Below, in pieces: positions 52,339 to 61,290 of a stretch of 64,000 nucleotides of DNA. The DNA is taken from NCBI GenBank assembly GCA_965204245.1, contig CBDBED010000002.1, positions 381,216 to 445,215 on the forward strand. The letters run 5' to 3'. Numbering within the stretch: position 1 is the first letter of the stretch; the number at the start of each line of letters is the position of its first letter. The notes below the pieces were generated by a model. It did not search any database. It was not told the origin of the DNA and worked only from the letters and a program-made list of their open reading frames with translations. The stretch is from JAAXIE01 sp965204245 (GTDB lineage: Bacteria > Chloroflexota > Dehalococcoidia > Lucifugimonadales > JAAXIE01). A program made the position numbers and the translations under genes.

Positions 52339-53424
52339 ATGACCACCACCTCCCACCTAGTCCTCCAAGACGGCTCCATATTTTCCGGCCAGTCTTTCGG
52401 CGCACCTACTGAAGCCTTTGGCGAGGTCGTCTTCAGCACCGGTATGACCGGCTACCAAGAGATGCTGACCGACCCATCCTTTGCCGGGCAGATCGTAGTC
52501 CTCACCTATCCCTTGGCTGGCAACTACGGCATCAATGCCCAAGACATCGAGTCAGAGCGGATACAGGTGGCGGGCCTCGTCGTGCGCGAGCATTGCCTCA
52601 CACCCAGCCACGGTGCCAGCACCATGACCCTCCACGAATACTTGGCCTCGCAGGGCATACCAGGTATATGGGATGTGGACACGCGCGCCCTCACGCGTCG
52701 CCTGCGGACCCAAGGCGTCATGATGGGCAGCCTCGGCTCCAGCGAACCAGAGGAAGCCCTCTCCAAGATCCATGAAGGGCCCCACTACGGCGACACGGAT
52801 TTCGTGGCGAGCATTACCACGAGCGAGGTTTACCAGTGGGGAGATGAGAACGGCCCGAAGTCAGGTCCTCGCATCGTGGTCACTGACTGTGGGCTGAAAT
52901 ACAACATCCTGCGCAATCTGGAACGTCGTGGCTGCCAAGTAATCGCGGTGCCGGCAGCCACCAGTGCTGATGACATCCTTGCACTCAACCCCTCGGGTGT
53001 TGTGGTCTCTCCGGGGCCTGGTGATCCTGCCTTGCTGGAGTACGCCGTGGACGAATGTCGCAAGCTGGTGGGACGCGTCCCGGTACTGGGCATCTGCTTG
53101 GGGCACCAGCTATTGGCCCGCGCCCTTGGCGCCAGCACCTTCAAGCTCAAATTCGGCCACCGTGGTGCCAATCATCCCGTGCAGGACTTGGCTTCGGGAA
53201 GGGTGTACATTACCGCCCAGAATCACGGCTACGCGGTGGATGTCGACTCGGTGACTGGCGGTCTGCAAGTCACCCAGATAAACATCAACGACGGCACGGT
53301 CGAGGGCCTCAGCCACCGCGACTACCCTCTTCTCACCATTCAGTACCACTCCGAGGCTTCCCCCGGCCCCCTCGACAACGAGCACATGTTTGACCGCTTT
53401 TTGGAGATGGTCCACAGTGCCTGA
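52339..53424 (+). CDS. carA: Carbamoyl-phosphate synthase small (glutaminase) subunit
   Basis: 361 residues. N-terminal domain (LQDGSIFSGQSFGAPTEAFG, GMTGYQEMLTDPSFAGQIV) and the class I glutamine amidotransferase domain with VPVLGICLGHQLLARALG (catalytic Cys), HRGANHPVQDL and the C-terminal TIQYHSEASPGPLD (His/Glu). Supplies ammonia to CarB. The TGA overlaps the carB start by 8 bases. Confidence 0.95.
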   Translation: MTTTSHLVLQDGSIFSGQSFGAPTEAFGEVVFSTGMTGYQEMLTDPSFAGQIVVLTYPLAGNYGINAQDIESERIQVAGLVVREHCLTPSHGASTMTLHEYLASQGIPGIWDVDTRALTRRLRTQGVMMGSLGSSEPEEALSKIHEGPHYGDTDFVASITTSEVYQWGDENGPKSGPRIVVTDCGLKYNILRNLERRGCQVIAVPAATSADDILALNPSGVVVSPGPGDPALLEYAVDECRKLVGRVPVLGICLGHQLLARALGASTFKLKFGHRGANHPVQDLASGRVYITAQNHGYAVDVDSVTGGLQVTQININDGTVEGLSHRDYPLLTIQYHSEASPGPLDNEHMFDRFLEMVHSA

Positions 53425-56400
53425 TTCAACCTCCTCCAACGTACCAAGCAAGGTCCTTGTCATCGGCTCCGGCCCCATCGTCATCGGACAGGCGGCCGAG
53501 TTCGACTATGCCGGGACTCAAGCTTGCAAGGCCCTCCGTGAGGAAGGCGTCACCACGGTGCTGGTGAACTCCAATCCTGCCACTATCATGACCGACCCCG
53601 GCATCGCCGACATCGTCTACATCGAGCCACTCAACGTGGAGGTCGTGGAGCGGATCATAGCCCAAGAGAGGCCCGAGGGCCTGCTCCCGACCCTAGGCGG
53701 ACAGACCGGCTTGAACCTAGCCGTAGACCTAGCCCAAGCGGGTGTCCTCGATCACCACAAGGTCCGCCTTCTTGGTACCCCGTTGCGTGCCATTGAAGAC
53801 GCCGAAGACCGCGACCGCTTTCGCCGTCTGCTGGCCGACATGGGCGAGCCCGTGCTGCCCAGCGACTGCGTCTCCTCCATGGAAGAAGCCCAACACGCTT
53901 TGGCCGAATTGGGCCTGCCCTTGGTGGTGCGCCCCGCCTATACCCTCGGCGGAACTGGCGGCGGCGTGGCCCGCACCATCGATGAGTTCGAGGTCATCGT
54001 ACGTCGCGGTCTTGAGGCCAGCCCCGTCAGCCAAGTGCTTTTGGAGCGCTCTCTCGTTGGCTGGAAGGAAATTGAATACGAGGTCATGCGCGACGGGGCC
54101 GACAACTGCATCACCGTCTGCAACATGGAGAACCTGGATCCCCTTGGCGTTCATACCGGGGACAGCATCGTTGTGGCCCCCAGCCAGACCCTTCCCGACA
54201 AAGAGTACCAGATGCTCCGGTCCGCCAGCCTGCGCATAATCCGGGCTCTAGGCGTCGAGGGCGGTTGCAACGTCCAGTTCGCTCTCGCTCCCCACCCGAT
54301 AGTGCGGGACTCCCTGCCAAAGGTGGATGAAGAGTTAGCTCCCTACTACGTCATCGAAGTAAACCCTCGGGTCAGCCGCAGCTCGGCCTTGGCCAGCAAG
54401 GCCACCGGCTATCCTATAGCCCGCGTGGCAGCCAAGATAGCCGTGGGCCGTACCCTCGACCAGATTACCAACGCCGTTACCCAGCAGACTATGGCAGCCT
54501 TCGAACCTGCCCTCGACTACTGTGTTGTCAAGATACCCCGCTGGCCCTTCGACAAATTCCCAACGGGAGACCGCACCGTCACAACCCAGATGAAGGCTAC
54601 CGGCGAGGTCATGGCCATTGACCGCTCCTTCGAAGCAGCCCTCCAGAAAGCCGTGCGTTCCCTCGAAATCGGCGGGCACTCCCTGCTGTGGGAGAATACC
54701 GATGAAGGGCATGACGGCCTCGCTCCCACCGACCAGCGTCTATGGGGCCTGATGGCAGCTCTGCGCCAAGGCGATGACGTGGTATCCATCGCCCAACACA
54801 CGGGCGTTGACCCTTGGTTCCTCCACGCTCTCGCCCGTATTGAGGGCATGGAGCGTCGCCTGCTGAGCCGCCGCCTCACGCCCGAACTCATGCGGGAAGC
54901 CAAGCGCCTCGGCTTCTGCGACCGGCAGATCGGCGCGTTGTCAGACATCGATCCGGAACGAGTGCGCAGCCTGCGCCGCCAATGGAATATCAGACCGGTC
55001 TACAAGATGGTGGACACCTGTGCCGCCGAGTTCGAGGCTGCTACTCCTTACTACTACTCCACTTATGAGGAGGAGAACGAGGCCCCACCCTTGGAAGGGG
55101 CGAGAGCCTTGGTTGTTGGCAGCGGGCCCATACGCATCGGCCAAGGCATCGAGTTCGACTACTGCAGCGTTCATGCTGCATGGGCCCTGCAGGAACAGGG
55201 CGTGAAGAGCATCTTGGTGAACTCCAACCCCGAGACGGTATCCACCGATTTCGATACCAGCGATCGACTCTACTTTGAGCCGTTGGACGACGAGGCAATC
55301 CGTGACCTGTTGGACAACGAAGGTGTCGGCGGAGAAGTCCCGCCCTCCATCGTGCAGTTTGGCGGCCAGACCGCTATCGACCTGTCCCAAGGCCTCTCAA
55401 AGGCCCGACTGCCTGTCCTCGGCTCCAGTGCCGACACCATCGACCGTGCCTCCGACCGCAACAAATTCGAAGCCTTCCTTAACCGGCTGGGCCTGCCACG
55501 CCCTCCCGGGTCAGCCGTTACCTCCGTGGAAGAGGCACTGCGTGTGGCCCAAGACGTGGGATACCCAGTGGTGGTGCGCCCCAGCTATGTGCTGGGCGGA
55601 CGTGCCATGGAAATCGTGGAGAGCGCCTCGGAGCTAATCCGCTACCTGACTATGGCTACCGAGGTGGGCCAGGGCCGCCCGATACTGGTGGATAGATATC
55701 TCGAGGGCAAGGAAGTCGAAGTCGACGGCATCTGCGATGGCGAGCAAGTGTTGGTTCCCGGCATCATGGAGCATATCGAGCGGGCCGGTGTACATTCCGG
55801 CGACTCCATGGCCATCTATCCTGGCCTGAACCTGACCGAGGAAGAGGTCGACACCATAGTCGACTACACCACCCGAGTAGGACTGGGCTTGGGAGTGCAG
55901 GGCCTCTTCAATGTGCAATTGGTAATCTTGGGAGGGGCCCCTTATCGCAGTCCCCGGTCACCCGATGCCAACGGCAGTTCAACCGAACCCCAAGTGTATA
56001 TTCTGGAAGTCAATCCGCGGGCCAGCCGCACCATTCCCTTCATATCCAAGGTCACGGGACTGCCGGTGGCATCGATAGGCACCAAGATTATGCTGGGCAG
56101 AACGCTGGCAGAGCTTGGCTACAAGGGCGGACTCTGGAAACGCCAAAGGGTGGTCGGCATCAAGGCCCCCGTGTTCTCCATGTCCAAGCTGACAGGAGTG
56201 GACTGGTTCCTCGGCCCGGAGATGAAGTCCACTGGCGAGGTCATGGGCATCGACCACACCTTTGGAGCAGCATTGAGCAAAGTGCTCACTGCCGCCTCCC
56301 TCAGCCTGAAGCCGGAAAGACCGGTCCTGCTATCCATCGCCGACCGGGATAAAGCCGAGGCAGTGCCCTTGGTTCGAGGCCTTGCTGAGGCCGGTACACC

Positions 56401-56719
56401 CATATACGCCACCGAAGGCACAGCGGCCATGGTGCGAGCCCTTGGCTGCGAGGTGTCCAGTGTCCCCCTGAAACTGGGAGAAGGGCACCCGGACGTCGTG
56501 GATGTGATTGAGCAGGGCGAGGTGCAAGCCATTATCAACACCATTTCCCACCACGCCTCGGTGTTACGGGACGGGTTTGAGATTCGCCGCGCTGCCGCCG
56601 AGCGGCGCGTACCCTGCTTTACCTCTCTGGACACAGCGCGAGCGGCCGTTGAAAGCCTTACCATGGGGCATGCATACTACAGCGTCAAGCCAGTGACGGC
56701 TTACATCGGCGGTCCATGA
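53417..56719 (+). CDS. carB: Carbamoyl-phosphate synthase large subunit
   Basis: 1100 residues, full length. Two homologous ATP-grasp halves: VLVIGSGPIVIGQAAEFDYA near residue 13 and ALVVGSGPIRIGQGIEFDYC near residue 565, with LGGTGGGVARTIDEFE and VIEVNPRVSRSSALASKATG in the first half and VVRPSYVLGGRAMEIVE and LEVNPRASRTIPFISKVTG in the second. The MGS-like allosteric domain fills the C-terminal 140 residues. Start GTG 53417 overlaps carA. It closes the pyr cluster and meets a minus-strand gene at 56721. Confidence 0.96.
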   Translation: MPDSTSSNVPSKVLVIGSGPIVIGQAAEFDYAGTQACKALREEGVTTVLVNSNPATIMTDPGIADIVYIEPLNVEVVERIIAQERPEGLLPTLGGQTGLNLAVDLAQAGVLDHHKVRLLGTPLRAIEDAEDRDRFRRLLADMGEPVLPSDCVSSMEEAQHALAELGLPLVVRPAYTLGGTGGGVARTIDEFEVIVRRGLEASPVSQVLLERSLVGWKEIEYEVMRDGADNCITVCNMENLDPLGVHTGDSIVVAPSQTLPDKEYQMLRSASLRIIRALGVEGGCNVQFALAPHPIVRDSLPKVDEELAPYYVIEVNPRVSRSSALASKATGYPIARVAAKIAVGRTLDQITNAVTQQTMAAFEPALDYCVVKIPRWPFDKFPTGDRTVTTQMKATGEVMAIDRSFEAALQKAVRSLEIGGHSLLWENTDEGHDGLAPTDQRLWGLMAALRQGDDVVSIAQHTGVDPWFLHALARIEGMERRLLSRRLTPELMREAKRLGFCDRQIGALSDIDPERVRSLRRQWNIRPVYKMVDTCAAEFEAATPYYYSTYEEENEAPPLEGARALVVGSGPIRIGQGIEFDYCSVHAAWALQEQGVKSILVNSNPETVSTDFDTSDRLYFEPLDDEAIRDLLDNEGVGGEVPPSIVQFGGQTAIDLSQGLSKARLPVLGSSADTIDRASDRNKFEAFLNRLGLPRPPGSAVTSVEEALRVAQDVGYPVVVRPSYVLGGRAMEIVESASELIRYLTMATEVGQGRPILVDRYLEGKEVEVDGICDGEQVLVPGIMEHIERAGVHSGDSMAIYPGLNLTEEEVDTIVDYTTRVGLGLGVQGLFNVQLVILGGAPYRSPRSPDANGSSTEPQVYILEVNPRASRTIPFISKVTGLPVASIGTKIMLGRTLAELGYKGGLWKRQRVVGIKAPVFSMSKLTGVDWFLGPEMKSTGEVMGIDHTFGAALSKVLTAASLSLKPERPVLLSIADRDKAEAVPLVRGLAEAGTPIYATEGTAAMVRALGCEVSSVPLKLGEGHPDVVDVIEQGEVQAIINTISHHASVLRDGFEIRRAAAERRVPCFTSLDTARAAVESLTMGHAYYSVKPVTAYIGGP

Positions 56720-56720
56720 T

Positions 56721-57557
56721 TCACTTAGCGCCCGTAGGCCTCCACGACACCATGTGTGGCACCAGTTCCGGGGCGCCCTTGATACGGTAGCTCCCTTCCA
56801 CTTCCACCAGCATCCGCTCCAGTGCCAACTCAAGCTCACGCATCTTGGGATCGCCCGGCTGTACGTAAAGCCGTCGCGCCGCCTGCTCCAGTGCCTGTTC
56901 CGGTGTCGAATAACTGCGAGGAGAGTTGGGGGTGAGAGGCTCCGACTCGAAGGGTATTCCCAGTTCGTTCATTACGTCCAACAACTGGGGTAGTCCCGGC
57001 AGAGAGAGGCGCTTCTCACCGTGGACCATCTCCCAGAGTTCGAAGGTCTCTGACTGTGGCGAGAAAGGGTACAGCACAACGCGCACCATCTTGCGGGCAT
57101 GGGCGTCCATCTTCTCCACAAAGCCCGCGATGTCCCGTACGACATAGGCCACATGAGTGCTGATAACCACATCGGCAGGCTCTACCTCAGCGTCCTCCCA
57201 CTTGGATTGAACGATGGTGAGGTTCTTGATGCCGTGGGCCGAGGTGAGTTGCAGCAGGACGGCGCACATGCTGGGAGAAGGCTCGACAGCCACCACTTGC
57301 TGACAGCGCAGAGCCAAGGGCAGAGCATGTCGTCCGCCACCCGCTCCCACATCCATCAAGGTGTCCGTGGGCTCCAGGTCGCGTCCCAGTGGGCCGATTA
57401 GCTGGTCATCGGACCGGCGAGGGTCGGCAGCAAAGTTTGCCGCGAAAGGCGCCCAATGGTCCGCGGGTGGAGGCTCCATCCCCCTTCGTGCATCCGACTG
57501 GGCGTGCTCCTCTTCCACCATCTTACGCCATAGTTCGCTCGGCAGCATTGCTCCCAT
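56721..57557 (-). CDS. SAM-dependent methyltransferase, class I
   Basis: 278 residues. The SAM-binding motif I is LMDVGAGGGRHALPLALR, followed by the acidic motif II (VVAVEPSPSMCAVL) and ADVVISTHVAYVV. The N-terminal 55 residues hold a helical cap (WRKMVEEEHAQSDARRG). The substrate is unknown; the family is too broad to assign. It converges on carB with one base between stops, and no terminator hairpin is visible. Confidence 0.88.
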   Translation of the reverse strand: MGAMLPSELWRKMVEEEHAQSDARRGMEPPPADHWAPFAANFAADPRRSDDQLIGPLGRDLEPTDTLMDVGAGGGRHALPLALRCQQVVAVEPSPSMCAVLLQLTSAHGIKNLTIVQSKWEDAEVEPADVVISTHVAYVVRDIAGFVEKMDAHARKMVRVVLYPFSPQSETFELWEMVHGEKRLSLPGLPQLLDVMNELGIPFESEPLTPNSPRSYSTPEQALEQAARRLYVQPGDPKMRELELALERMLVEVEGSYRIKGAPELVPHMVSWRPTGAK

Positions 57558-57578
57558 CCTTCCCGCCGCTTGAGTTCA

Positions 57579-58142
57579 TTAATAATATTTGTCTATTCCC
57601 CCGTGCCCCAGCTGTTTGCCCTTTTCGGTCGCCCTGAGAAAACTTCTCAAGCGCGTTTCAAACACCTCCGGTCGTGATCTCCCCGCTTCAATATACGCCA
57701 CCCTGATGCGACGATATGCCTCCGAGAAGCCTTGGTAGTTCTTCCATGCCTGCTCATTCTCCATGATGGCGAGCAAGATGTCCTCGGGAAACACGAACTC
57801 TTCCCTGAGGACATCTTGGATCGAGTCCTGAATCGACGGGTGCAACAGTCCCTTGGCGGCCAGCCAGCGCAGCCTCTCCTTATTCTGTTGGGAGTACCCA
57901 CTGCCGGGCTTTCTGGGAGTGAACCGCTGCGCTGCCCTGACGTCATCCAGTTTCTTGATAATGCTGTCAATCCAGCCAAAGCACAGTGCTTCCTCCACGG
58001 CATCGTTGTAGACGATGCACGGCTCTCCCGACACTTTGTTTGGGTAAACCAGCCAGATCTCCTGAGCAGTGTCGAAGTTAGCCTCCAGCCACTCCCGCCA
58101 GAGATTCCTGTCACTGACATAGAGGGTCTGCCCGATGTCCAT
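57579..58142 (-). CDS. YdeI/OmpD-associated family protein
   Basis: 187 residues. LYVSDRNLWREWLEANFDTAQEIWLVYP, EEALCFGWIDSIIKKLDD, RFTPRKPGSGYSQQNKERL and the C-terminal TRLRSFLRATEKGKQLG are the blocks of the YdeI family. Members are small cytoplasmic proteins implicated in stress resistance without a defined biochemical role. Confidence 0.88.
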   Translation of the reverse strand: MDIGQTLYVSDRNLWREWLEANFDTAQEIWLVYPNKVSGEPCIVYNDAVEEALCFGWIDSIIKKLDDVRAAQRFTPRKPGSGYSQQNKERLRWLAAKGLLHPSIQDSIQDVLREEFVFPEDILLAIMENEQAWKNYQGFSEAYRRIRVAYIEAGRSRPEVFETRLRSFLRATEKGKQLGHGGIDKYY

Positions 58143-58179
58143 GTGAAATGCTTCCCTGCCCCGGGGGGTCGTAGAGGCA

Positions 58180-59133
58180 CTAGATGTCTACTTCCAACCC
58201 AATGCCTCGCTTGGTGGCTTCATCATAGGCGAGTTTGGCGGCCACGATGTCCACCACGCCGATGCCGAAATGCTTCACGTAGATGTTCTCGCTGGGGCTG
58301 GTCCGCCCGGGACTCATTCCCGCCACCACGTGGGGCAGAGTGAGCACCTGCTCCCAAGTGATGGCCCCGTCATTAACCGCCTCCAGTAGTTCGCCCGCTT
58401 CATACGGGGCCTGCTCAATCGAATCAACAATAATGTGGGCCGCCCGCATAACGCTCGTCCGGTCCACTTCCTGCGCGTCCACAGTTACGGGGCCCGCACT
58501 GACCAAGAGGGCGCCTTCCTTCAACCATGAGCCGTCCAGCACGGGATCCTTGGTGACAGTGAGGCAGACGACAACGTCGCTGCCCTCGACAGCCTCGCGG
58601 TTAGTTTCAACGGCACGGACGGGCTGTCCCAACGAGCGACTCATCTCCTCGGCAAAAGCGTTACGGGGGTCGGGACGGCGGCTGAACGCCTTGATTTCGT
58701 CAAAGCGACGGGCTCGCGTAGACGCCAGCACTTGAGTGTGAGCTTGGTAGCCCGTTCCGATCATGCCCAGCACCTTGACGTCGGGGTTGGCAAGCAAGCG
58801 CACTGCCACGCCGGTAGTAGCCCCGGTGCGCAGGGCTCCAAGCCAGTTAGCATGGATGAACGCTACCAAGCGGCCGGTGGAGGCGTCATAGAGAGTGACG
58901 TGGTACTGCTGCTTGCCCTGTACTGTCGTATAGGTCTTCGAGCCGTAAAGTCCAAGGTATGTGAGCCCACCACCCATCAAAGCAAGCTGGCTGTCCCCTA
59001 TGATGACGTTTCGACGCTCCGCAAGAACGGCCTCTCCACGGGCATAGTGTCTGTGCATCTCCTCCACGGCGTCCATCATGGCGTCCATGGTCACGGCTTC
59101 TCGCACTTGGGGGTCGGTCAGCAGCAGTGCCAT
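58180..59133 (-). CDS. Ornithine cyclodeaminase / mu-crystallin family oxidoreductase
   Basis: 317 residues. N-terminal substrate domain, then Rossmann fold: TGATTGVAVRLLANPDVKVLGMIGTGYQA with G-T-G-x-x-A, FDEIKAFSRRPD, DVVVCLTVTKDPVLDGSWLK and a C-terminal VAAKLAYDEATKRGIG. The family contains ornithine cyclodeaminases, alanine and ketimine reductases. Activity is unknown. GAGAGGTG precedes the ATG. Confidence 0.9.
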   Translation of the reverse strand: MALLLTDPQVREAVTMDAMMDAVEEMHRHYARGEAVLAERRNVIIGDSQLALMGGGLTYLGLYGSKTYTTVQGKQQYHVTLYDASTGRLVAFIHANWLGALRTGATTGVAVRLLANPDVKVLGMIGTGYQAHTQVLASTRARRFDEIKAFSRRPDPRNAFAEEMSRSLGQPVRAVETNREAVEGSDVVVCLTVTKDPVLDGSWLKEGALLVSAGPVTVDAQEVDRTSVMRAAHIIVDSIEQAPYEAGELLEAVNDGAITWEQVLTLPHVVAGMSPGRTSPSENIYVKHFGIGVVDIVAAKLAYDEATKRGIGLEVDI

Positions 59134-59154
59134 TCTGCACCTCTCTTGAGAGTG

Positions 59155-59883
59155 TTAAGTCTTGACTACGTAGTCCCCTGCTCCAAGGGAGCGTTGGGAC
59201 TGCCATAATGCATCACGTCCTGTGGCGCACATGTCCTGCAAGCAACAGGACTCACATGCCGGCGATGTCTTGCGACAAGCCTCCTTCGCATGTCGGTCCA
59301 GCAGTGCATGGTATTCGTTGTACAGGGCCGCATCTAGAGGTAACTCTTGATGGAATAGCTGCTGATAACCCGCATAGGTTGTCGTATTCGGGGTGATGCC
59401 CAGACGGCCCAGTATGCGCTTGGTGTAGGAGTCGATCACGAAGAAGGGGTGCTCGCCGGCGTAGAGAACGATGTCGTCTGCGGTCTCGTCTCCAATCCCG
59501 TATATCGAAAGCAACTCAGCACGTAGTTCTGTCCCGTCTTGCGAGAGCATCCCTGCCAAGTCGCCGTCATGGCGTTCCCAAAGGTGCGAGATGAACGCCT
59601 TGAGCTTTCTGGCTTTGGAGTTGAAGTAGCCTGAAGGTCGTATTATTTCCGCCAAGAGCCCCTCTTCAACATCCCTCAGAGATTCAACCGACCAGCAGTC
59701 AGACGCTTTCAATCGAGCTAGTGCCTTCTCCACATTGCCCCACGCCGCAGACTGGGTCAGGATGGCCCCCAATACCACCTCTAGTTGGCTCTCGGCGGGC
59801 CACCAGTGCTGCGGGCCGTACTCTTCGTACAGACGTCGATAAACCTCCATGAGGTAAACGTAGTGGTCGTTCACGGTGGACAA
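59155..59883 (-). CDS. HhH-GPD DNA glycosylase with [4Fe-4S] cluster (endonuclease III-like, MagIII-type)
   Basis: 242 residues. LGAILTQSAAWGNVEKAL begins the core; the helix-hairpin-helix is LLSIYGIGDETADDIVLYAG (G129-I-G131), and the catalytic aspartate is D151 in FFVIDSYTKR. The position that is Lys in endonuclease III (K120) is Glu133, as in monofunctional alkyl-base glycosylases such as MagIII. Fe-S ligands are C203, C210, C213 and C219 (C-x6-C-x2-C-x5-C). It removes damaged, probably alkylated, bases. The start is TTG 59883; GTG 59874 is possible. Confidence 0.87.
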   Translation of the reverse strand: MSTVNDHYVYLMEVYRRLYEEYGPQHWWPAESQLEVVLGAILTQSAAWGNVEKALARLKASDCWSVESLRDVEEGLLAEIIRPSGYFNSKARKLKAFISHLWERHDGDLAGMLSQDGTELRAELLSIYGIGDETADDIVLYAGEHPFFVIDSYTKRILGRLGITPNTTTYAGYQQLFHQELPLDAALYNEYHALLDRHAKEACRKTSPACESCCLQDMCATGRDALWQSQRSLGAGDYVVKT

Positions 59884-59885
59884 GG

Positions 59886-60608
59886 TTAGAGTCGCACCTC
59901 CAGCGGCTCGGCCAATAGGACATCGTTCAGGGAAACCGTGCAGGTGTACGCATAGGCCTCCACACCACTATCGACCGCCTGCCGCAGTGCTTGTCCAAAG
60001 GCGGGGTCCGCGTCGTCGTGAGGCCGGAAGAACTTGGCGTCATCTCGCTGTATCACAAACAATACGGCAGCGCGATAGCCTTCGGCTATAGCGTCCATCA
60101 GGCTGAAGACGTGCTTGCGCCCGCGGGTGGTCGGGGCGTCCGGAAATAGTCCTGCTCCTCCCTCCACTAGGGTGACTGACTTGGTCTCCACGAAACACGC
60201 CCCTCTCGGACCCCGGAGGAGTATATCCAAACGGCTCTCTCCGTACGTAACTTCAGTATGACACTCGTCGTATTCGGCGAATCGAGGCAGAGCGCCTTCC
60301 GAAAAAGCTCTGTGTACGATGCGATTCGGCAGCTGGGCATCAGCGGAAACAAGAGTATGGCCAATATCGACCAAGGCTAAGTCGTAGGCTGTCTTGCGGT
60401 GGTCACCTTGGGCAGGACGCAGCCAGCAGACGTTGCCAACCGCCAGCAACTCCCGCATCCGGCCAGAGTTGGCGACATGCACCAAGGTCTCTACGCCATT
60501 CAGGTTTACGATCGCGGCGAAACGGTTGAGGCGCCTCAAGAAGCGGGCCGGGACCAGTTCCTCATCCGCCCTTGTAGGGGCGGCGGGTGAAGTGAGGCTC
60601 ACCATCAT
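59886..60608 (-). CDS. sfsA: SfsA-family DNA-binding/nuclease-like protein
   Basis: 240 residues. FLRRLNRFAAIVNLNG, VHVANSGRMRELL, ALVDIGHTLVSADAQLPNRI, RLDILLRG then CFVETKSVTLVEGG, and TRGRKHVFSLMDA are SfsA blocks. The D...E-x-K (LDIL...VETKS) forms a PD-(D/E)XK-like site. Known as sugar fermentation stimulation protein; a nuclease role has been proposed. It lies 2 bases upstream of the glycosylase gene. Confidence 0.93.
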   Translation of the reverse strand: MMVSLTSPAAPTRADEELVPARFLRRLNRFAAIVNLNGVETLVHVANSGRMRELLAVGNVCWLRPAQGDHRKTAYDLALVDIGHTLVSADAQLPNRIVHRAFSEGALPRFAEYDECHTEVTYGESRLDILLRGPRGACFVETKSVTLVEGGAGLFPDAPTTRGRKHVFSLMDAIAEGYRAAVLFVIQRDDAKFFRPHDDADPAFGQALRQAVDSGVEAYAYTCTVSLNDVLLAEPLEVRL

Positions 60609-60626
60609 TGAACGCAGTTGTACAAC

Positions 60627-61154
60627 CTAGGCGTCGGTGGTCCCCTCAGCTACGGGCCCAGGGGCGGGCCGCCGTTGCCTGCGGTCGCCCCTTCCTCTGC
60701 CATGAGTGCGACGCTGGTGTACCTTTCGCATCTCGTCTTCCAAGAGTTGGAAGTCCTTCTTGGGTAGAAGGTGCAGGTTGCCTTGGAATGCCAGTGGCCA
60801 TTCCTCGGGTATCCATTTCTTCAAGTAGTCCAGCCGGGGCGCGATGTAGTGCGCTTCCATATAGTCGTCCACTGCGAGTACACAATCGGGCTGGATATCG
60901 AACTTGTAAGCCCACTCAGTGTTGTCCTCCACATGCCAAGGCAGGTCTTGGGCCTCGACACACTGGGAAGTGACTGTAGCAGTGGCTGTAAAGCAGCGTT
61001 GGTGGGAAACATAGAAAAGCACACGGTCTCCCGGGCCTACTCTTTGTACCTTGCGGCCCTGCTGACCCTTCAACCCTTGAAAGGCGAAATTCTTCTGACG
61101 GGTGATGGCGAAGTTCTCCGGAGAGAGCACCACCATCCAGTAGTTTCTGGCCAT
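60627..61154 (-). CDS. EVE-domain protein
   Basis: 175 residues. NYWMVVLSPENFAITRQKNF, VGPGDRVLFYVSHQRCFTAT and EWAYKFDIQPDCVLAV match the EVE (PUA-like) fold, which reads modified bases in RNA or DNA. The last 35 residues are Arg/Gln/Gly-rich and disordered. AGAGG precedes the ATG. Adjacent genes sfsA and the glycosylase are also nucleic-acid related. Confidence 0.82.
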   Translation of the reverse strand: MARNYWMVVLSPENFAITRQKNFAFQGLKGQQGRKVQRVGPGDRVLFYVSHQRCFTATATVTSQCVEAQDLPWHVEDNTEWAYKFDIQPDCVLAVDDYMEAHYIAPRLDYLKKWIPEEWPLAFQGNLHLLPKKDFQLLEDEMRKVHQRRTHGRGRGDRRQRRPAPGPVAEGTTDA

Positions 61155-61225
61155 GAGGTTGCCTCTGGATGACTATCTCGCTGTGATTCTAGCATGTCGC
61201 GGCGATTGTCACACCCAGACCTAGG

Positions 61226-61254
61226 TTGAAGCCTTAGCTAATACTGGCTAGAAT
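61226..61254 (+). promoter_or_regulatory. Promoter of the MetE-like gene pair
   Basis: -35 TTGAAG (61226-61231) and -10 TAGAAT (61249-61254), 17 bases apart and 36 bases before the TTG start of the first gene. No SAM riboswitch or other methionine-responsive element was recognised. Confidence 0.6.
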
Positions 61255-61290
61255 GCGCCCGTTACGATATCCGACGACTAGGAGCGTTTT

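Noticed and set aside
61155..61290. SAM or cobalamin riboswitch upstream of the MetE-like pair
   Set aside because: The interval is too short after the promoter (36 bases) and lacks the conserved cores.
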